Origin: Meloidogyne chitwoodi
Lineage: Eukaryota > Nematoda > Chromadorea > Rhabditida > Meloidogynidae
Reading direction: 5' to 3'
NCBI GenBank assembly: GCA_015183035.1
Contig: JACZZP010000010.1
Span: 868,001 to 932,000, forward strand
DNA length: 64,000 nucleotides
Shown here: positions 26,897 to 38,763 of the stretch, in pieces
How positions within the stretch are numbered: position 1 is the stretch's first letter
How the letters are laid out: the number at the start of each line of letters is the position of its first letter
The notes under the pieces: model-generated
Seen by the model: only the letters and a program-made list of their open reading frames with translations
The model's database searches: none
Told to the model about the DNA's origin: nothing
Made by a program: the position numbers and the translations under genes

Positions 26897-29190
26897 ATGT
26901 CTTCACTCTACATTTCTGAGCCGACCACCAAGGGAAAGGTACAATATTCTTTATTATATTAAAGATTAATTTAATTTTAGATATGTCTAGAAACAACTTT
27001 GGGAGAAATTGACATTGAATTATGGAGTAGGGAATGTCCTTTGGCTTGTCGTAATTTCGTACAACTTTGCGCAGAAGGATACTACAATGGATGCATATTC
27101 CACCGTCTCGTGCGAGACTTTATTGTACAGACGGGCGATCCAACAGGGACAGGGCATGGAGGAATGTCTATTTACGGTGACGTTTTTAAGGTAATTTTTA
27201 AATTATTAATTAATAAAATGAGTTTTGGGATTAATTCTTTTCTAAAATTAGGCAGGCCGACATTTCCGGACCGACACTTCCGGACCAACGCTTCTGGACT
27301 CAAACTTCTGGTCCAAAACTTGGATATATATTTAGTACCATGCTACAAAGTTGTTGAATAAATTATTATACCAATTGGTCCTTTAAAGAGGGAAATAAAC
27401 TAATTTCTTTGTAAGCTTTTGTGGGCGTCCGGAAATGTCGGTCCGGAAGTGTCGCTCTACCCTAAAATTATATTAAAATATGAATTTTTGTATACAATTA
27501 ATTTTAGAGTGAATTTCATCAGCGTTTGAAATTTACTAGACGAGGGTTAGTTGGAATGGCAGCTGACAAGAAGGATCAAAATAATTCGCAATTTTTCTTT
27601 ACACTTGGTCCAGCAGCTGATCTTAATGGCAAACATACACTTTTTGGAAAGGTTTACAAGTTTTTTCTTATTAAAGTTTTTATTTTGCAGGTTGTTGGAA
27701 ATACAATTTTTAATTTAATGAAGATGAATGAATATGAAGTTGATGTAAATGAACGTCCCTCCCGATTACATAAAATTACTGGAACTAAAATTTTGGAAAA
27801 TCCTTTTTCTGATATAAAAATACGTTCTATAAGAGAGAAAAATGGAAAAGAAGAAAGACTTAGAGAAAGAAAATCTAAATATGAAATAAAACAAATTAAA
27901 CCAATGAGAAATACTGCTTTATTATCATTTGGAGATGAAATAGATGAATATGAAGAACAAGCTTCCAAGTTTCAGTTGAAAGGAAAAAGTGCTCATGATG
28001 TTTTAATTGATGATATTTCTTTGAGCAAAGAGGCGGCAGTTGGACTAGAAGAAATTAGTTATAAAAGGAGAAAAGTAGTTATTAACGATAAAGAGGTTAT
28101 TTTTAATAATACTTAAGCTTATAATTACTGAAAATGTCCCTCCTAATTATACTTCGGTAATTAAAAATTGAAAATTTTTTATATCAATAAGAACATCTAG
28201 TTATAAATTTTTCGGTAGTTATAAATATTAATTTAGGATTCTATGGAAGACCAGGCACGAGAAGAAAGGATGGATCGAATAAAAAATAAATTTAAAATTA
28301 GCAAGAAGATTGTTCAATTTGACGAAAGTAATAAAGAAGAAGAGGATGATGACATTGTGAAAATTGTTGATGATTATAGAGAGGCTGAGAAAAAGAATGA
28401 AATGTAAATATTTTAGAATAAGAAATGTTTAAAAACTAGAAATTTTTAGGGAACGAATTACATCAGAATTAAAACAACTTCAAAAAGAATATAAAAAGTC
28501 AATTCGTGGACTAAAAGAAGAGAAACCAACTGATGGTTTGTTGTTTTTGTAAAATAAAATAAAAATTTTATTTTGAAGAAGAAGCGAGTACATCGACGGG
28601 TATGAAAATGTACAATAAACTGAAACTGAATTTCAAGTCTGGAACAAAGGGTATCGTAAAAACTGTAGATCCAAGAAGAGAAGAACAGGTAGAAATAATG
28701 TTCTAAAATTTATCCATTTTTTTAGACGATTGCCTTACTTGGGCGTTTTCAAACAAGATTACAGCGTGCTTCGGTACAAGAAGTTTTAATTGATAAAAAG
28801 GTGGACATGAGTGATCTAAAAAGTAGAGAGGATATTATTTTGGCTACCTCAGAAGATCAAGGAAAAATTGACTTCGATGCAGAGGACATAAAAGGAGAAG
28901 ATTGGTTACTTAAATTTTTTTATTTTTGATAAGGAATTATTATTTACAGGATGAATCACGAATTGATAGCACCAGAAGACACGTCTGGGGTAACAAAGGC
29001 AAAAGATGCAAATATGAAAGAAGAAAATGATGAATGGTGAGATTTAGCAAAGTAATTTTCTTTTTAATACATTTACTTTTAAAGGTATCCAATAAGTGAT
29101 CCAAGGAATAAAATGAATGTTCGAAAAAGAACGCAAGGAGGAAAAGTTCCAGATTTGTTTGCGAGTGCTGATCCAATGTCTCTTCCATAA
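26897..29190 (+). CDS. CWC27: CWC27, spliceosome-associated cyclophilin-type peptidyl-prolyl isomerase
   Basis: Nuclear cyclophilin of activated spliceosomes (Bact). Start MSSLYISEPTTKGK at 26897. The cyclophilin domain covers about residues 10-175: IDIELWSRECPLACRNF, IFHRLVRDFIVQTGDPTGTG (the His-Arg active-site pair), GLVGMAADKKDQNNSQFFFT and LNGKHTLFGKVVGN. A His stands where CypA has its cyclosporin-contact Trp, as is usual for CWC27. The rest is a charged, low-complexity tail with family blocks NTALLSFGDE, QTIALLGRFQTRLQ, KAKDANMKEENDEWYPISDP and NKMNVRKR, ending ASADPMSLP. The intron at 27191-27507 (317 bp) carries a MITE. A 39-nt stop-free intron follows LFGK near 27652-27690. The intron at about 28096-28237 is needed to join NDKE to DSMEDQ. 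It converges with the LTD-1-like gene. Confidence 0.93.
27251..27461. mobile_element. 211-bp MITE in a CWC27 intron, with termini built from 14-bp repeats
   Basis: Flanked by the 9-bp direct repeat CTAAAATTA (27242-27250 and 27462-27470), a likely target-site duplication. The left end starts GGCAGGCCGACA and the right end, inverted, starts GGTAGAGCGACA. The left end continues as four head-to-tail 14-mers from 27257 to 27312: CCGACATTTCCGGA, CCGACACTTCCGGA and two decayed copies. The right end has two inverted copies at 27428-27455. No coding capacity. The 9-bp duplication points to a Mutator-like source; the superfamily is inference. Confidence 0.78.
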
Positions 29191-29484
29191 AAAATTTAAA
29201 GAAAACTTAAATTTGTCAAACGAACGCTTTTATAAATATTTGCGGTTTATTTTTAATTTCATAAATCATTCTATTTAATCAAATAATATATAATATCATA
29301 ACCGTTATTTTAAAGAAAAAATTTAACTCAAAAAGATCAGTATTGTGTAAGGAATATTTTTTTATTAATCCACTCGTGCATTTATCAGATATTTGCAGCA
29401 ATGTGTAAAAAGCTGTTTTCCATTCAATATTTTTTGATTTGAATCCCTTAAATATTCAAAAATATCACTTTTAAATTTAATTTT

Positions 29485-32400
29485 TTACCGAGTATATAAT
29501 TCAAGTCCATATTGACCTTCATCGGGAAATTCTAAACTTATCATAAGTTCGTTGTCGCAAACGATACTGCATTGCACACAGCGCTGTAATCGTTTGCTTT
29601 CAACCCCATTTTTATGTAAATTAGCAACAAATTCATGAAGTGGTCTCATCATTCTAATGTAAAAAATATTAATTCATTCTTTTCCTTTACTTTACCTAAA
29701 GCGAATGTCACAGTACTGATCACAGTTAATTATTGGATCTTCGTGAGTCAATGGAATCAGTCCAAACAATCGCGTTGCTTTAAATGGACCCCACTCACCA
29801 CTAGCACATTCGGGTAATGGAACCATCTTATGGAAGAGGTGTTCAGAAACAATCTGCAAAATAAATTTAAATTAGATTTAAAAGAATCATTACGAGAAGG
29901 AAATTAAGAGAGGATCCTTGATAACTTAACGGGAACGAAAAGATTTTGGGAAATTAGAAGAAAAGGTACAAGTAATCAGATATGAGGACAGAACCCTACA
30001 TTGTAATAATGATAAAAAATATCACCTTAAATTTGCAAACGCTCTTGAATTTAACCGGTTGTCCTGTCAAATAATGCTCTGCCGAAACAGAATTTGCAAA
30101 AATATCAAGAAGCAAAGGTTCACTCGTTGGTACATGTACACGAAAAATGACCGAATCATTATTTGTATTCATTGATTGCATAACATAACGTTTCAGACTA
30201 GAGCCATCTTTTAATGTTTCTGAATTTTCGGCATCATTAAAAAATCGTAGATAATAATGGAAAATTAAATTTTTTGTTGATTCTGGTCCCATTGATAATG
30301 AAATTCCAACAGCTCCAGATCTATCAGCTTTAAGAACTGCTTGTAATCGAGGATCGATAAAATTAAGACCAAAACGGAAAAAAAGAGAGCGTACAAAAGG
30401 CAACTGCTCAAATTGCTTTAAAGTTATTGGACGAGGCAAACTAAAAATATATTAAACATTAATTACCTATTTACAAATAAAATCACTCACAGTTGCCATT
30501 GAGAATCATCAGGAAAGAATTCATAAATCATTTCTTCCTAAAAAGTAAAATTTTAATATGTAGTAGTATTTTGCTTTGTTAGACATCTAGTTTAAATTGT
30601 TCAATAAATCTAACGACAAAAATCCAAAGTCTGGATATAAATCCAGACAAATTTCATTAATATTATTTGTTCTTTTATCAAGAAAATACGTAAATTTTGT
30701 TTTATAAAATTTAAATTAACCGGGTCTGTCATGTAATAATGATCATCATATTCATATCGAAGATTAGCATCTCTTTCCATTTCATTTTTTTCCTCAATAT
30801 TCCTTCCACCATTTTTAAAACCCAATTCCTTTGCATTAACCAAATGTCTTGCACCCCAATTGCATTGAACAAAACGCCAAGATCCATCCAAAAAGACAGC
30901 ATTCCAAGTATTACGAAAACGATTATCTGGAAAAGGAATTCCTGGTTGATAGCCGGCAGATTTGCTGAATCCTTTGATTACAACACAATGAAGACCAGCA
31001 TAACTATAATAAATAATTTGAATAGATTAAATTTATTATAGCTTTTAGTTTAGCTTCTGGTTTTTGATCAATTTTAGTGGTTTAGATTGACATCAAAAAA
31101 TTTAGTATAAAAATTTAAAACCTGCAAAGACGTTTAAAAAGAACATGATAACTTTCTGTTCCATATTTAATCCCTCGCAAAAGACCCATTGGTGTACTAA
31201 ATATAAAAAATAAATTACATTCTTAAAAATAATTTCCAAACTCTTTATCCAAATTTGAATCAAATGTCATTACATTTAAATTTTTTACAGTAATCCATCT
31301 ATATATTGCTCTTGCCTAAAAATTTAATTTAAAAAGTTAATATTGTAATAATACTTTATCAACATCCGAACGAGCTCCAGATGTGAGTGAACGAACTAAT
31401 TCAGTAAATGTTTGAATTTCTTGATTTGCAACACAAACAGCAAGTTGATCAATTTGCATAAATACTGAAGTATCTGTATAAAGATGCCTAAAAATATTAT
31501 TATTTAATACTAGAAAGATTAATTTATACCTTTTACTGCAAGAAGGTGGCATTGGAGGCGGTGGAGTTGTTGGGTAAGATGAAGGTGCCCCAGTACTGCT
31601 ACAACTGCTTGTAGTCTCATCAACATCATAATCACGTTGCTGATAACGCGTTTGACGATAAAAATCCAACTTAAAAATTAAAAAATAATATAAACAAATT
31701 GTAAAAGTAAAAATTAGAGTATAATGAAATTAATTTATCATGGGATAAAAAATTATTTACTAAATTATTTGTAGTTAAAATATTATTTTACCATTTCCTT
31801 AGCTTGCTGATCAACCATTTCAATTGTTTGTAATCTTTCACGTTCCTTCAATTTTGAATTAATTGTTTCACGTTTTTTCTCCTTTTTAATTGTTAATTCT
31901 CTTATTAAATCATTTTTATCTCCATTTTTTAAATTTCCATTTTCATATTTTTTGGCAAATTCAAACAATGCTCGTTCCCATTCTTCTTTTGTTTCCTCTT
32001 CCAATTTTTGCATTGCTGTTTCACGTTTAGCTTGAAATTCTTCATATAATTTATCCTCTTTTTGACGATGTAATAATTCAAGACGAGTTTGAGCATCATA
32101 ATCAACTAATAAATTTAAAAATAAATTTAGAAGTATAAAAGGCAAAGTTAAAACTCAAATAATTAAAGTATACCAATATATTTTGCTCCTCCATGATTAA
32201 TTTTTGGATAAGGTTTTCGTACTTGAGTAACTTTCATTGCATGCTAAAATATTAAAAATAAAATAAACATTTTTATTAATTTTTCACAGCAATTTTCAAA
32301 TCTTGTAGTCCAGCATCTAACTGCCTCTGACGATGCTCAATTCCATTATTGTGTATTCCATTATTTCCATTTGTTATAAAATGATCAACCGGAGAAGGTA

Positions 32401-32812
32401 AAGGTGGAGGTAATGTTGGATCATGTGGTTTAGCAATTGGGACATGATTTCGGCAGTAAACTTCTCTGTCATCAATTGACCTTTAAAAAAATAAAATTTT
32501 ACTTTTTAAAATAAATAAAAATACTCTCTATTATTGCAATATGTTTTAAGCGCAAGTCTTGAACCACACAAATAACTAAAAAAATATTTTAAAGATCATA
32601 TTAAAAAAAGGTTGAAAAAACAATCCAATTAGCTTCAACTCAAAACTATGTAAAAATTTTAAAAATCCTTTTACAAAATTTTAATATTAATCTAATTAAA
32701 ATATAAACCATTTAAAACATCCTTGGTGAAAAAAAGTGCCATCTTTTAGCGGTCCAATTTTGTCAGTTGGATATACAGGCTTATTGCAGCGATAACAAGC
32801 ATCCTTTGACAT
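29485..32812 (-). CDS. LIM and transglutaminase-like (KY/hillarin type) protein, LTD-1-like
   Basis: Resembles C. elegans LTD-1 and the KY/hillarin family of cytoskeleton-associated proteins. The start at 32812 follows directly on a TTTTTAG acceptor, so an upstream non-coding or coding exon is possible. Order: an N-terminal LIM domain (CYRCNKPVYPTDKIG, then HQGCFKCYLCG after splicing, then YCNN and YCRNH); a highly charged coiled coil (QKEDKLYEEFQAKRETAMQK onward); a proline-rich patch (PTTPPPPMPP); a transglutaminase-like core (DKARAIYRWI, GTESYHVLFKRLCSYAGLHC, FRNTWNAVFLDGSWRFVQCN); and a C-terminal KY domain (LPRPITLKQFEQLPF, then a FGLNF block). It ends GQYGLELYTR at 29485. The Cys-His-Asp triad positions appear to hold Thr/Glu, Asn and Gln, so it is probably a non-enzymatic scaffold. 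The gene model is well supported; the loss of activity is inference. Confidence 0.86.
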
Positions 32813-35800
32813 CTAAAAATATTTTTATTTAATTAATTATAATATTTTAAACAAAATAAAATGATCAAAAAACAATTAAACAAAAATATTGCAAAAATTA
32901 TTTAGAGCAATTGATGAAGGTACACTTGACTGACTTTTTTTTGACTTTACTGATGTTGGCGCAATCCACTCAAAAAAACGAATAGATGGACAGTTTGGGA
33001 GGAATATAAAGGGAAAAAATATTGGACAGCGACAACAACAATAGGAATATATTATTACACATATTATTTTGTATTACTCTACAGCCCTATATATTTATTT
33101 ATTTTTCTTGTCTCAAAAGTGAAGAAGTAAATTGTCAATAAATATAATAATTGTGAACACGTTTGGATGGACACAAACAAATTTTTGAAAAAAAAGGTTT
33201 AAAAATTATAAATAACTAAAATAATTCCCAGGTTCTATTCTTAAAAGTTTTTCTATAAAAATATCCTTAATATAAAAAAATCTAAAAAAATAATATCAAC
33301 AAGGTCATCATTTTCTATTTAAAATATATAAATAGGAAGACTGGACATTCTTAAAAATGAAAACTACTCATATAAGAGAAATTGGTCCTTTTATTATACT
33401 ATTTTTGGATATAAAGAAAATAAGGAGGATCAATTAAATATTTTAGAAAATATTATATTTATATATATTTGAGGAATAATAAAAAAGAAGAAAAAAGTGG
33501 AATTTTTAAAAAGAAAAATGTCGGAATTTTATAGTAAAGTTATAATAATAATAAATATTAAAAATATTTTGAATGAAAAGAAGATTAGCAAAAATTGAAA
33601 AATAAAATGGGAAAATCTGTTGGATGGATTGATGACCAATAATAAATATGACAAAAAGAAAATAAGTTTTGATTGAAATTGAAGATTAAAAGAAAATATT
33701 TTTATTCATCAAAAAATATTTTCGGTTATATAAAAAGAGACAAATAATTTGATAAATTTGTTATTAATAATAATATAATGTTTTTTAGAAGAATAAACTT
33801 TTAAAATTTAATGTCAGATTATTAGTGATCAGCGATCACAAAATTCTTTAGGATATTTAAAAAATGTTAAAATAAATTTTTAAAATATTATCACTAATTC
33901 AATGAAAATATTTAATAAAAAAAAAGATTTAAAAAAATACCAATGGAGGAATAAATGGAGTCATTGTTGAAGCAAAACAATGATACAAATTAAATATGGT
34001 AAATTGGTGTGTAATAAATAGAATATATTATTCTCTTCTTTAATAAATATCTGAAATTAAATAATTGTTAATATTTAAATTTAATTTAAAAAAAGACAAT
34101 GAACATGTTAAAATAGCTAATTAAATGAAATTTGTAATTTAATCTATTTGCAAAATATATAAGAAAATAATTTTTAGATATAATGCCAAAATTTTTAAAA
34201 TAAAAATTACCGCCAAAATTTCAAAAAAAAAATAAATTTAATTAAAAATACAAATATTTAATATAGGAAAAGATGATTTTTATTTGTTAAATGTAAGAGA
34301 ATTTTGATGAATAAATAAATTATTTTTTTAGAATATACTTAGAAAATTTTCACCCCCATCTAGTGTCAGTAGTATTTCATCTTACAATCGGGTCAATGTG
34401 TAGAGAATAAAAAAGGGTGAAAATAAGGGGCCCACCCAAAGATTTTAATGTAGAAAAAATTTCATTCTTTTTTTTCAACAGCATCTCGTATATTCACCCT
34501 CATTTAGATCTTTTTCTTCTCAATGAGCACAAGACCCCCATCATCACGGGGATTTGTTTTGCGCAAATTTATTATAATGTTGTGGGTAGGGAAGGGGGAG
34601 AAATAAATAAATAAAATAATTGAGGAAAATTTGATATAGAAAAGATTTTGTGGCGGACAGTGATTTTATTTTCTCTTCTCTGAGAAGATTTAGTGCAAAG
34701 GGTAAATATAAAAAATGAGTGAAGCGCAAAATGTAGTTCCGCCGTCAATCATAAAACTGACTGTTTTTTACAATTATGTAGATCGACTGGTAAAAACGGA
34801 AAAAAACTAAAAGAAATGAGTACTATGAACGAAAGTAAAGAGAGAAAAAATAAAATGTAGAAAAAAATAAAAATAAAAATATTTCTTCGGCTGGATGAAT
34901 GCCATTTTTGGGTGTAAAACGAGAATAGTAAATATTTATTTATATAAAAATGGAAAGGAAATAAAAGGCAAGAAAGCGTATAAGAAAAACAAAAAAAAAA
35001 GTGGTGAAGAGTCTAAAATAAAGAAAAAACATTTATTTTCTTTTACTATTTTTGAAAGCCGCCATTAGCTTATCTTTTAATCTAATTATATAATAAAGGA
35101 GTGGCTTATTTCTGAAGCTTTTAAGTAAATACCTATATTTTTGTTCTCATTTTAAATTTATTAAAATTGAAAAAAAATGATGCAGGGAAATTTCAACTCA
35201 TTATAATTTATTGAAAAGGAATTTTGGAAATTTTTAAAAATGTTTTTTTATTAATTAAATTTGCAATGAATCTTACTAAAATATCAAAATTTAGATAATA
35301 AAAAATATAAACTTTTTTTATTTGATCAAAATGGATTACCTCAATAAATAATTTTAGAAGAAATTTTTTTTAATATAAAATAAAATTTTCGGCTATTTTC
35401 CATTAGCCCTTCTTTCTATTCAGTTCAACAATAAATAAAATAAACACGTAAACCATTTGTAAAGAATGATTAAGAAAATATATTTAAAAAAAGACAACAA
35501 CACGAAACAGCCAAAAATTTTATTAAAGAAAAATGAAATCATTCGCTATTAAGTAAAAAAAGAATATAACCAAACTTTTTTTTTTTTGAACAAAAAATTA
35601 TAAAGGAAGTTGGTAGAAAAAAAATTTTTTAATTAAAAATTAAACTTTTTTAATTTAATAATTAATATTTAATTTTGTTAAAAATTGTCTCAAAATTTTT
35701 TAAATTTACCGAATTAATTTATACATTTTTATTATAAAATAATTAGTAAAATTAAAAAAAATTATATTCGGAATTGTTAAAAAATAATATTTTTAATTAT

Positions 35801-36887
35801 TTAAGTTACTGTAAAAATTAAAAATAAAAGTAAAAAATATTAAGTAATGAATGGATTATTAAATAATATACTTGCAACATTTTTTAATTGTTTCTTTTTT
35901 TAGTGTGCGATTATTTAATCACTCATAATATAATAATAATGTAACTATGTATGTATATATTTCTTTTAATCCACTCAAATATTTTTATTTTTTCATTATT
36001 TGAGTAGCTAATGTATATAAAAGTACTTTAAAAAATAAATTATGCGCTTCTGAAAGTGGAAATAATGCCTAAATTTAAAAATATATATATATTAAAAGAT
36101 GATGATTAAAATAAATATAATAAAAAAAAATAGCTAAGAAATTAGAAAAAGATGAGAAAAAATAAATTGTAAATAATATGTATAAGCTTTATCTCTTTTT
36201 TTTTTTTAATTTTTTAAATGTATTTTCTAAATAAAAATATAAACTTTTGGATATAAAATATATATTATTTAGTAGGTAATATATTATAGGCTTAATAAAA
36301 AATAAGAATGGAGAGATAGAGGATGGGGAAAAATGATTTAAGCGAACTAGTTAATAGTGAGAAAAATTTTTTTCGGCGATGAAGAGACCAGTTGTAGATC
36401 AAAATGTGATGGGAGAGATTAGTTAAATTAGTAATGTGCCTTTCCCTTTAATGCATCATAAATATTAGTATATTTCCTGTTTTTGTGGTAAAAAATAACC
36501 ATTCATGATTAGATAAAAATAATGGAAATATTTGGCTAAAGCCTTAACAAAATTTGTTAAAAATTAGTTTTAATTTTTACTTTTCTGATTGTGAAATAAG
36601 CTTTTAAAATAGAAAAATATTTTTTAATAAAAAGGTCAATTTTAGTTAATTTCAAATTATTTTTAAATAAGTTAAAAACTTTCAAAAATCATTACACACT
36701 TAATTTGTATTTCTCCTTACGACCTTGGACTTTTTATTATAATTAGGCAAAACAAAATATATTTATATAACTTTTAAAATTAATGTGTCGATTTAGTCGC
36801 ATATGTAGAAATTGTTTTTCATGAAAAATAGCTTACTAATTAAAATTTAACTTTTGCATAATATTAAAAAAAAACCTTGGCTAGAAT
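32813..36887. other. 4 kb AT-rich intergenic region
   Basis: No gene that I can support on either strand. Most of it is A/T runs with no long reading frame. One segment, about 34345-34740, is less AT-rich and includes CCCC/GGGG mini-dyads (near 34531-34547). It might be a distal promoter or an untranslated exon of the LTD-1-like gene, which probably starts upstream of its first coding exon. Confidence 0.5.
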
Positions 36888-37210
36888 TTCTTCAAAAATA
36901 TCAATTTTGTTATTACAAAATCTGTAATTCGAATTGAAGATTTATGGAAGGAAAAAAGTAAATAATTATCAACAGTGAAAGCTCAATAAAAATTAAAGTA
37001 CTTAAAAGTAATTTTTTCCCTAAATACTAAATTAAAACAAATTACACAATAAGTTTAGCATATATTTATTATTAATCAACAAAACAAGAATACAAAGAAA
37101 ATGAGCATACAAATATAGGTGAATAAATCACATTACAAGTATAATGGGGGGAAAATCACATATTACAACAATTTGGGGAGGGAAATCCTATGAGTTTTCT
37201 TTTGTCCACA

Positions 37211-38543
37211 TCACTCGTCGAACTTCTGTCCCGGCTTCGGTTTGCGGCAGAGGACCAAGAATTTACGAACGGATGGTCCTTCGAAGCGCTCGTCCTTGCC
37301 AGCGACGACTGCTGATGCACGCTCGTTGCGAATGTCCGCCTTGCCAAGCGCCTCCTTGCCGTTTGGAAGAGTCAGCAAGCACGGAGAGATGTTTCCTGAA
37401 TTAATAAAAAATTGTAAATTTGGTCAAACATAAAAGAAGTATTATTGTCTTACCTTTCACATGGTCCACGTGTACTGGATAGTAGACTCGGGCATTTTTG
37501 TCGAAGACTGCCGCATCACTCCAGGGACGCCAATGGAAGTCGTATCCACGAACCCGCTCCGGAAGGTCGACGAGAACTTGAATGGAGCCAATGTTGTCGA
37601 CAAAGGCCTTCCCGTTCCAACCGAATGCAGCAGCGACCTAATTTAAAAAAATAAGAAAATTATTTATTTAAAAAGAAAATTATAAATTTACCTTTCCACC
37701 ATTATTCCAGATGCGTCCCATAACCGGCTCGCCATGCACGTACCACAAGGCCACATGTTGTTCATTTGAGTCCCCTGCTGCCACATTCAATGTCCTGTCG
37801 CCGGCCTTCATCGTCTTGTACTGTGGCCATGCGTCTCCCATCCTGATATCTGCCCATTCGTTTAGCATAATGAGCGGTGGTGGCACTGGTGGTGGAGGTG
37901 CCTTGAAGCAAACGGCGCACACACATCCTAGCGGGCCTCCCCTCAGATTTCTGTAAGTATATTTGATACATTTTTAAGCAAAAAATAAAAGAACTGACCT
38001 CATAATGATCTTCATCTCCGAAAGCGGTTTTCCGACGACGCACTCCGCTTTTCCTCCCTGCGAAAAGAAGGCCTCCTCCGTCTTCATGTTCAGGTAGCCG
38101 AGCAATGTACCGCCACTCCTTCCCTCCCAGAGAATGGGCATCGAGTCCCCGCATCTGACCAGCTGCCGCACATCAGTTTTCTCAAAGCGGTCCTTGTACT
38201 TGATCCATTCGTACCAGTAGCCGAGCGAATTGTGGTCTCCTTTGTACTGCAGCACCTTTAAAAAGAAATTAGTTAAATATGTATACTTATTATAAAAATG
38301 TCAACGCACTTGAATCATGCCGCCAAGATCTTCCTTGCCAGTGAGCTCAGCTTTTCCGTACGGGAATGAAGCCTGTACAACGCCACCGTCGTTCCATCCG
38401 TAGCCGTGCACTGGCTTTCCGTTCTTGTACCAAAGAGCGACGTACATGTTCTGCTGGCCCAACACTTTGACTGGATTGTCCGGAAATGGAGCACCGATCG
38501 GATTGAATGCCCATGTGTCCTCCTTCGGAGCAGGGTTTGACAT
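37211..38543 (-). CDS. Four-module repeat protein of unrecognised family (intact palindrome copy)
   Basis: 372 residues in five exons: 38310-38543, 37999-38255, 37692-37950, 37454-37637 and 37211-37395, all with GT-AG introns of 48-58 nt. I do not recognise the family. The protein has an internal A-B-A-B duplication. Module A carries [20 protein letters not shown] with a GGMIQVLQ end (residues about 33-82), and again [20 protein letters not shown] with GSIQVLV (about 228-275). Module B carries MPILW...[20 protein letters not shown] and again ...[20 protein letters not shown] proline loop (APPPPVPPP) and a Cys-rich GCVCAVC separate the halves. There is no signal peptide or membrane segment, so it is probably cytosolic. 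GC-rich third codon positions, unlike all neighbours, suggest high expression. Polyadenylation signal at 37065-37070. Related proteins may exist in other nematodes; I cannot name one with confidence. Confidence 0.9.
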
Positions 38544-38763
38544 AGCTGCTGTAGAGAGCGGTAGAAGTGCAGAGAACAATGGAAGCGATGAGTTGATGTT
38601 GTTGAAGTTGCGGAATGAGCAAATTTGTCTCTTTTTATAGTTAGTTTTTTAAAGTAACAGTGCAACTTATAAAAAGAGACAAATTTGCTCATTCCTCAAC
38701 TTCAACAACATCAACTCATCGCTTCCATTGTTCTCTGCACTTCTACCGCTATCTACAGCAGCT
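38544..38763. promoter_or_regulatory. Mirrored bidirectional promoter at the palindrome centre
   Basis: The 220 bp between the two divergent start codons is itself palindromic apart from the 28-bp spacer. A TATA-like TATAAAAAG lies at 38668-38676 on the + strand and again at 38631-38639 on the - strand, each about 96 bp before its start codon. Both copies therefore have the same core promoter, with the TATA boxes only 28 bp apart and facing away from each other. The TATA role is inferred from sequence and position. Confidence 0.7.

Noticed and set aside
37144..37654. Arg/Pro-rich open frames on the + strand in the left palindrome arm (and mirror frames in the right arm)
   Set aside because: They are antisense or off-frame shadows of the GC-rich exons; the sense frames have matching splice sites and internal module repeats.
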